From Eggerthella sp. CAG:298 (GTDB taxonomy: Bacteria > Actinomycetota > Coriobacteriia > Coriobacteriales > Eggerthellaceae): DNA of 10,032 nt. A model generated the notes under the pieces. It saw only the letters and a list, made by a program, of their open reading frames with translations, did not search any database and was not told where the DNA came from. Below, one piece after another: positions 6,232 to 10,032 of this stretch (the stretch's first letter is position 1; each line of letters opens with the position of its first letter). The translations under genes were made by a program, and so were the position numbers. The stretch lies in the NCBI GenBank assembly GCA_000435675.1, contig FR895150.1, positions 190,024 through 200,055 on the forward strand, read 5' to 3'.

Positions 6232-8712
6232 ATGAAATCTGTTGAGTTACTAGCGCCCGCCGGCAACATGATCGCGCTTCACGCTGCGGTGAGCGCGGGA
6301 GCCGATGCGGTCTATCTTGGTGCTTCTTCGTTCAATGCGCGCAGAAGCGCCGACAACTTCACGCTCGAAACGTTGCGCGAGGCGTGCGATTATGCGCACC
6401 TGCGCGGCGTGAAGGTGTATCTTACGGTGAATACGATCATCCTTCCTTCGGAGCTCTATGATGCGCTCGAACTCGTGCGTCAGGCATATCGTGCGGGGGT
6501 AGATGCGTTTATTGTGCAGGATCTTGGTTTGGCTCAGGAGATTGCGCGTACGATCCCGCAAACACGGGTGCATATCTCAACGCAGATGAACACCCACACG
6601 AAAGATGCGCTCGTAGCTGAAGCGGCGTTGGGGGCCAAGCGGGTCACACTGGCACGTGAGCTTTCGCTTACGGAGGTAGCTGACTTGATCCATTTTGCTG
6701 CGGAGCTCGGTATGGAAACGGAATGCTTCGCACATGGCGCGCTCTGCGTTTGCTATTCGGGGCAGTGCTTCATGTCCTCGATGGTGGGCGGACGTAGTGC
6801 GAATCGGGGCATGTGCGCGCAAGCATGTCGTTTGCCCTATGAGCTGCGTAATCGTGCGCTGCGCAAAAGCCTCGATGCTCCTGGCGAGCATCTGCTTTCG
6901 CCGAAAGACCTTTGCACGGCAGAGATCCTCCCGGACCTCATTCGTGCGGGCGTTAGTTCCTTGAAGGTTGAAGGACGCATGAAGTCGCCGGAATATGTGA
7001 GCTGCGTAGTGCGTATCTATCGTAGCGTGCTCGATCGTTTCAATGCGTGGGCGAGCGCTCAGCTTGAAGATGGAGTGAGCGAGGAGAACTTCGATTGGGC
7101 AAATGCACCGCGTGCTACTGCCGAAGAGATCCAGGAGCTTTCAGAAGCTTTTTCACGTGGTTTCACTACAGCCTATCTGGAAGGTGAGCGCGGCAACGAG
7201 ATCATGAGTTATGCTCGTCCGAACAACCGCGGAAGCTTTGCAGGGCGTATCGCGAACGTGAAGGGCAGTCGTATCGAGATCGATCCAGCGTTTCCGCTCG
7301 TGGTGGGGGATGTGCTCGAATTCTGGACGAACAAGGGCAACATCATCCACGAGATCGATGCGCTCGAAATACTGCCGGGCGGCAGGGTAGTGCTCAAGAT
7401 CGAAAAACCGCTTGGCAAGGGTGATCGTGTCTTTCGGGTGCGCAGTGCCGAAGCAGCCTTTCACGATGTGACTGGCGAGCCACGCATTCCTCTTTCGATC
7501 CGTGTGATGATGTACATCGGCCACCCGCTCGAGCTTGCGCTCGCAACGCCCGATCCTTGGGATGCAGCGCGCAAGGTCGAGGTCCTCGTTGAAGGTGCAC
7601 CTATCGAGCCTGCTCGCACGAAAGCAGTGAGCGCTGAAGAGGTGATTGAGCACATCGACCGCTTAGGTTCGACTCCTTTCAAGCTCGATCACATCGAGGT
7701 CGAGCTCGATGAAGGGGTTGGCATCGGGTTCTCTGCGCTTCATAAGATCAGGGCGCAGGCCTGCGAGCAGCTTGAAGAAGCACTGCTCGCGCAGTATCAC
7801 GAGCGCGTGCTCGAAAAAGCGCCTTCGCGTGTGTTCGCTCCGCGGATCCGTAAAGGCTCATGCAAGGTTGCGGTCTTAGCCACGAACCCAGCTTGTGCCC
7901 GTGCTGCAAAACGCGCTGGAGCAGATCTCATCTATGTGCCCGTGCATAACTACCGGCGCGGTGAAGCTATCATCGCGGGCCAACTCTCGCAAACCGCTGA
8001 GCAAGCAGGCTATCCCAAAGGGTGCATTCCGGTACTTCCTGTGGTTGCTCATGATGGCGATAGCGAAGCGCGCAATGGCTTTGACGTTTGGAAGCGTGTG
8101 CAGGAAAACAAGCCCGTTCTCGTGCAGAATCTCGGGCAGATCGTTCATGCACGCGAACTGGGAGCACAAGTTGAGATCGGGCCATACGTGCCGCTCACGA
8201 ATCGCCTCGATATGCAGCTTGCTCACGATCTGGGTGCAACGCGCATCTGGCTCTCATCCGAGCTCACCCTTCGCCAGATCGAAGAGTTGGGCGAGGTGAG
8301 TCCCGTGCCGCTCGGTGCGACCATCATGGGATACACCGAGCTCATGGTAACCGAGCACTGCTTGCTCATGAGCCAAGGTCCGTGCAATCGGGATTGCGCG
8401 CAGTGTGCGCGTCGCAAGAGCCCGCACTACCTTAAGGACCGCAAAGGCTATGAGCTGCCGGTCATCACCGACGTGCTCGGGCGAAGCCATCTCTACAATG
8501 CGGTCGAACTCGACGTTGCTCATGCGGTGCCCGACTTAGTTGCGGCGGGAGTATCCGCGCTCATGGTCGACACTACGCTCATGAACGTTGAACAGGTGAG
8601 CAAAAAAGTTGCTCGTGCGGTGCGTGCGCGCGATATCGCGCTCAAGAGCGGAGATAAGGTTTCGCGCGCGGATGGCACGACCACGGGCCATTTGTTCCGC
8701 GGAGTAAGCTAG
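6232..8712 (+). CDS. Long U32-family protein (annotated 'peptidase U32'; RlhA/YrrO-like) with DUF3656-like middle and second barrel-like half
   Basis: This 826-residue protein starts with the U32 hallmark VELLAPAGN. An N-terminal TIM-barrel-like domain (~1-320) carries the family cysteine signature: GALCVCYSGQC at 169-179, NRGMCAQACR at 191-200, then KDLC ending at 228 and KVEGRMKS at 245-252. Cys172, 179, 195 and 228 have spacings close to the [4Fe-4S] ligands of UbiU, so an iron-sulfur cluster is plausible. Residues ~333-520 resemble DUF3656: a β-rich GRI..V segment, then LGSTPFKL at ~478-485. The second half (~540-790) looks like another U32-like barrel and holds its own cysteines at 710, 718, 722 and 725. 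Characterised U32 proteins include tRNA and rRNA hydroxylases (TrhP, RlhA) and ubiquinone hydroxylases (UbiU/V); proteolysis is documented only for a few members. RNA hydroxylation is the best guess; the exact substrate is unknown. Confidence 0.9.
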   Translation: MKSVELLAPAGNMIALHAAVSAGADAVYLGASSFNARRSADNFTLETLREACDYAHLRGVKVYLTVNTIILPSELYDALELVRQAYRAGVDAFIVQDLGLAQEIARTIPQTRVHISTQMNTHTKDALVAEAALGAKRVTLARELSLTEVADLIHFAAELGMETECFAHGALCVCYSGQCFMSSMVGGRSANRGMCAQACRLPYELRNRALRKSLDAPGEHLLSPKDLCTAEILPDLIRAGVSSLKVEGRMKSPEYVSCVVRIYRSVLDRFNAWASAQLEDGVSEENFDWANAPRATAEEIQELSEAFSRGFTTAYLEGERGNEIMSYARPNNRGSFAGRIANVKGSRIEIDPAFPLVVGDVLEFWTNKGNIIHEIDALEILPGGRVVLKIEKPLGKGDRVFRVRSAEAAFHDVTGEPRIPLSIRVMMYIGHPLELALATPDPWDAARKVEVLVEGAPIEPARTKAVSAEEVIEHIDRLGSTPFKLDHIEVELDEGVGIGFSALHKIRAQACEQLEEALLAQYHERVLEKAPSRVFAPRIRKGSCKVAVLATNPACARAAKRAGADLIYVPVHNYRRGEAIIAGQLSQTAEQAGYPKGCIPVLPVVAHDGDSEARNGFDVWKRVQENKPVLVQNLGQIVHARELGAQVEIGPYVPLTNRLDMQLAHDLGATRIWLSSELTLRQIEELGEVSPVPLGATIMGYTELMVTEHCLLMSQGPCNRDCAQCARRKSPHYLKDRKGYELPVITDVLGRSHLYNAVELDVAHAVPDLVAAGVSALMVDTTLMNVEQVSKKVARAVRARDIALKSGDKVSRADGTTTGHLFRGVS

Positions 8713-8726
8713 GCGTATTCGGGCGG

Positions 8727-8756
8727 GCGTGCTCATCGATTCATGATTGCGCACGC
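8727..8756 (+). terminator. Weak terminator-like hairpin after the U32 gene
   Basis: GCGTGC (8727-8732) pairs exactly with GCACGC (8751-8756), followed by only three Ts. The 18-nt loop and short T-run make it a poor terminator. Its right arm overlaps the -35 box of the tRNA promoter. Confidence 0.25.
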
Positions 8757-8776
8757 TTTAACAAATAGGCTATAAT
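8747..8776 (+). promoter_or_regulatory. Promoter of the tRNA-Gln gene
   Basis: TTGCGC (8747-8752) and a perfect TATAAT (8771-8776) are separated by 18 bp. Initiation would fall near 8783, giving a ~50-nt leader before the tRNA. This is the best -10 box in the window and fits a stable-RNA gene. Confidence 0.75.
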
Positions 8777-8835
8777 TTGACCTCGCAAAGCGTGATGCGG
8801 TTTCGTTTCGCGTCTTTTGCAAGGTCTTTTGAAAC

Positions 8836-8909
8836 TGGGCCATCGTCCAATGGTAGGACTCTGGTTTTTGGTACCAGCTATGTAGGTTCGAATCCTGCTG
8901 GCCCAGCCA
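8836..8909 (+). tRNA. trnQ: tRNA-Gln, anticodon UUG, CCA encoded
   Basis: The cloverleaf can be drawn completely. The acceptor stem is TGGGCCA (8836-8842) with TGGCCCA (8899-8905), including the U1-A72 pair typical of glutamine tRNAs. The D stem is GTCC (8845-8848) with GGAC (8856-8859). The anticodon stem is CTGGT (8861-8865) with ACCAG (8873-8877) around a 7-nt loop, with anticodon TTG at 8868-8870 reading CAA (and CAG by wobble). The T stem is GTAGG (8882-8886) with CCTGC (8894-8898) around TTCGAAT. The discriminator G8906 and an encoded CCA (8907-8909) complete it. In most bacteria this tRNA is charged with glutamate and amidated by GatCAB or charged by GlnRS. It forms a single-gene transcription unit with its own promoter and terminator. 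Confidence 0.97.
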
Positions 8910-8923
8910 GTTTCAATTCGTTC

Positions 8924-8952
8924 GAACTCCTCTGTGTGAGGGGTTCTTTTTT
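8924..8952 (+). terminator. Intrinsic terminator of the tRNA-Gln gene
   Basis: GAACTCCTC (8924-8932) pairs with GAGGGGTTC (8938-8946) in a 9-bp stem with one G-U pair and a 5-nt loop, followed directly by six Ts (8947-8952). This is a textbook Rho-independent terminator placed 14 nt after the tRNA. Confidence 0.92.
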
Positions 8953-8998
8953 ATTCGTTAACAAAGTCTTCACGCTTCTATCGGTAAGACCCCATCTG

Positions 8999-9007
8999 TG
9001 AAATAAT
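8999..9007 (+). promoter_or_regulatory. Candidate extended -10 promoter for the aroE-family gene
   Basis: TGAAATAAT combines the extended -10 dinucleotide TG (8999-9000) with AATAAT (9002-9007, 5/6 to consensus). No -35 is visible at 16-18 bp, as is tolerated by extended -10 promoters. Initiation near 9014 would place the hairpin at 9020-9045 in the leader. Confidence 0.35.
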
Positions 9008-9019
9008 CGTTCTATACCT

Positions 9020-9045
9020 AGCCCGCTGCATGGGAGCAGTGGGTT
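9020..9045 (+). repeat. Hairpin in the leader of the aroE-family gene
   Basis: AGCCCGCTGC (9020-9029) pairs with GCAGTGGGTT (9036-9045) over 10 bp, with two G-U pairs and a 6-nt loop (9030-9035). Only a few Ts follow (9044-9046), so it is unlikely to terminate. It lies ~15 nt before the purine-rich ribosome binding region AGGAAGGGG (9061-9069). Confidence 0.5.
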
Positions 9046-9073
9046 TCATGCTGTTTGTAGAGGAAGGGGATCT

Positions 9074-9955
9074 ATGAGCGTGCAAGCAAAACACATCAGT
9101 GGACACACGCATCTTATCAGTCTATTAGGAACGCCCATCAGGCATTCGGCATCGCCCGTGACGCATAGCGTGTCTTTCGAGTTAACGGGGGTCGATGCGG
9201 TCTATCTCGCTTTCGAAGCAACGCCGGACGATCTGCCCGACATCCTTTCAGCCATGCGTCGCATGGGCGGTTGGGACGGCAGCAACGTGACCATGCCGAA
9301 CAAGCAGGCGGTCATTCCGCATCTTGACGGGCTCTCCGATGCGGCGGCGCTCATCGGTGCGGTCAACGTGATCGAGAAGACCGAAGAGGGGAAGCTGATC
9401 GGTCACAATACCGATGGCGCGGGCTTCATGAAGAATATCGCGAAGTATGGCGTCGTGCCTGAAGAATCGACCTTCACCCTTATTGGGCCCGGAGGTGCAG
9501 GATCGGCGATCATGGTGCAAGCGGCGCTCGATGGGGTGAAGACCGTCCATATCTTCGCGCGTGAGAATGGTCCATCCTATAAGCATGCGCAAACGCTCAT
9601 CGAGCCGGTAAAGGAGCAGACGGGATGCGATTTCATCCTGCATCCCTATGAAGACAAAGAGGCTATGAAGGCAGCCATCGAAGAGAGCAACGTGCTCGTC
9701 AATGCAACGCCGGTAGGCATGGGGGAAGGGTCGACTGAGAGCGCCGTTCCTGCTGAGTTCATCAAGCCTGGCATGGTCGTTGCTGATGCGGTCTATTTCC
9801 CACTCCATACCCAGCTTCTGCAGGATGCTGAAGCGAAGGGATGCACGGTCGTGACCGGTATCGGCATGATGAACGAGCAGGCAGCCATCGGTGAAGAGAT
9901 TTGGTATGGCATCGACATGCCGCTCGACAAGGTAACCGAAGAGCTCAACTCATAA
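9074..9955 (+). CDS. aroE: Shikimate dehydrogenase family protein, YdiB-like (quinate/shikimate dehydrogenase)
   Basis: Members interconvert 3-dehydroshikimate and shikimate (or dehydroquinate and quinate) with NAD(P)H in the cytoplasm, supplying the chorismate pathway. The 293-residue protein has a shikimate-binding N-terminal domain: HSASP at 24-28, NVTMPNKQ at 71-78 with the catalytic Lys77, and NTDGAGF at 112-118 with the catalytic Asp114. A Rossmann domain follows with GPGGAG at 138-143, then NATPVGM at 210-216 and MNEQAAIG at 266-273. The MPNKQ signature, the slightly longer length and FAREN after the second β-strand, in place of the NRT motif of NADP-specific AroE, resemble E. coli YdiB more than AroE, so NAD use and a quinate role are possible. 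The start at 9074 has the strong AGGAAGGGG site upstream. It is isolated from the U32 gene by the tRNA terminator. Confidence 0.92.
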   Translation: MSVQAKHISGHTHLISLLGTPIRHSASPVTHSVSFELTGVDAVYLAFEATPDDLPDILSAMRRMGGWDGSNVTMPNKQAVIPHLDGLSDAAALIGAVNVIEKTEEGKLIGHNTDGAGFMKNIAKYGVVPEESTFTLIGPGGAGSAIMVQAALDGVKTVHIFARENGPSYKHAQTLIEPVKEQTGCDFILHPYEDKEAMKAAIEESNVLVNATPVGMGEGSTESAVPAEFIKPGMVVADAVYFPLHTQLLQDAEAKGCTVVTGIGMMNEQAAIGEEIWYGIDMPLDKVTEELNS

Positions 9956-10032
9956 GGTGACAAACTACCCGGTCGTTCGACACTTTTTTCTCTTCCCGCA
10001 CGCAAGCAGCACGCCTATGGGGCACTTGTAAT
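9956..10032 (+). other. Region downstream of the aroE-family gene, no gene seen
   Basis: The last 77 bp hold a six-T run (9984-9989) preceded only by GTCG-TT-CGAC (9972-9981), whose 2-nt loop is too tight for a normal hairpin. A terminator is therefore possible but not supported. No coding start is recognised before the window ends. Confidence 0.4.

Noticed and set aside
8836..8909. tRNA-Gln as an integration site for a mobile element
   Set aside because: No integrase, no direct repeat of the tRNA 3' end and no change in composition is visible on either side within the window.
8777..9001. A 74-codon open frame on the + strand
   Set aside because: It runs through the complete tRNA-Gln and its terminator, has no ribosome binding site, and no protein features.
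9972..9989. Terminator for the aroE-family gene
   Set aside because: The only dyad before the six-T run has a 4-bp stem and a 2-nt loop, too small to support an intrinsic terminator.

Overview
The window looks like ordinary chromosomal, core-metabolism DNA from a moderately GC-rich bacterium. All genes read on the + strand. The protein style suggests an actinobacterium of the class Coriobacteriia (Eggerthellaceae-like): a class A penicillin-binding protein with a Gly/Ser/Thr-rich tail, a double-length U32 protein, and AroE-family sequences with many GAT/ATC/GCG/CTC codons. That placement is inference from gene content and feel; no database search was possible.

Layout. (1) Positions 3-323 hold the 3' end of a protein that finishes in an Ala/Glu/Lys-rich, probably coiled-coil tail. 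(2) Positions 416-3207 hold argG and argH, the last two steps of arginine biosynthesis, separated by 131 bp that contain a terminator-like hairpin and several competing complementary segments. (3) Positions 3348-5537 encode a bifunctional class A penicillin-binding protein, followed by a small lipoprotein of unknown function (5626-6141). (4) Positions 6232-8712 encode an 826-residue U32-family protein. It has the family cysteine signature, a DUF3656-like middle and a second barrel-like half with its own cysteine cluster. A perfect 11-bp hairpin lies just before it. (5) A single tRNA-Gln(UUG) gene with a good promoter and a strong intrinsic terminator lies at 8747-8952. (6) Positions 9074-9955 encode an AroE/YdiB-type shikimate (or quinate/shikimate) dehydrogenase, preceded by a structured leader.

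How the genes relate. ArgG and ArgH act consecutively (citrulline + aspartate to argininosuccinate, then to arginine + fumarate). The penicillin-binding protein and the lipoprotein both belong to the cell envelope, but nothing ties them functionally. The characterised U32 hydroxylases depend on prephenate, a product downstream of the shikimate pathway, so the nearby AroE-family gene is suggestive; however, the tRNA and its terminator separate the two genes.

I found no mobile element, CRISPR array, integrase, toxin-antitoxin pair or defence gene. The items most worth a second look are small: the hairpin before the U32 gene, the paired leader and trailer of the tRNA-Gln precursor, the argG-argH intergenic structure, the two cysteine clusters of the U32 protein, and the helical tail of the truncated first gene.
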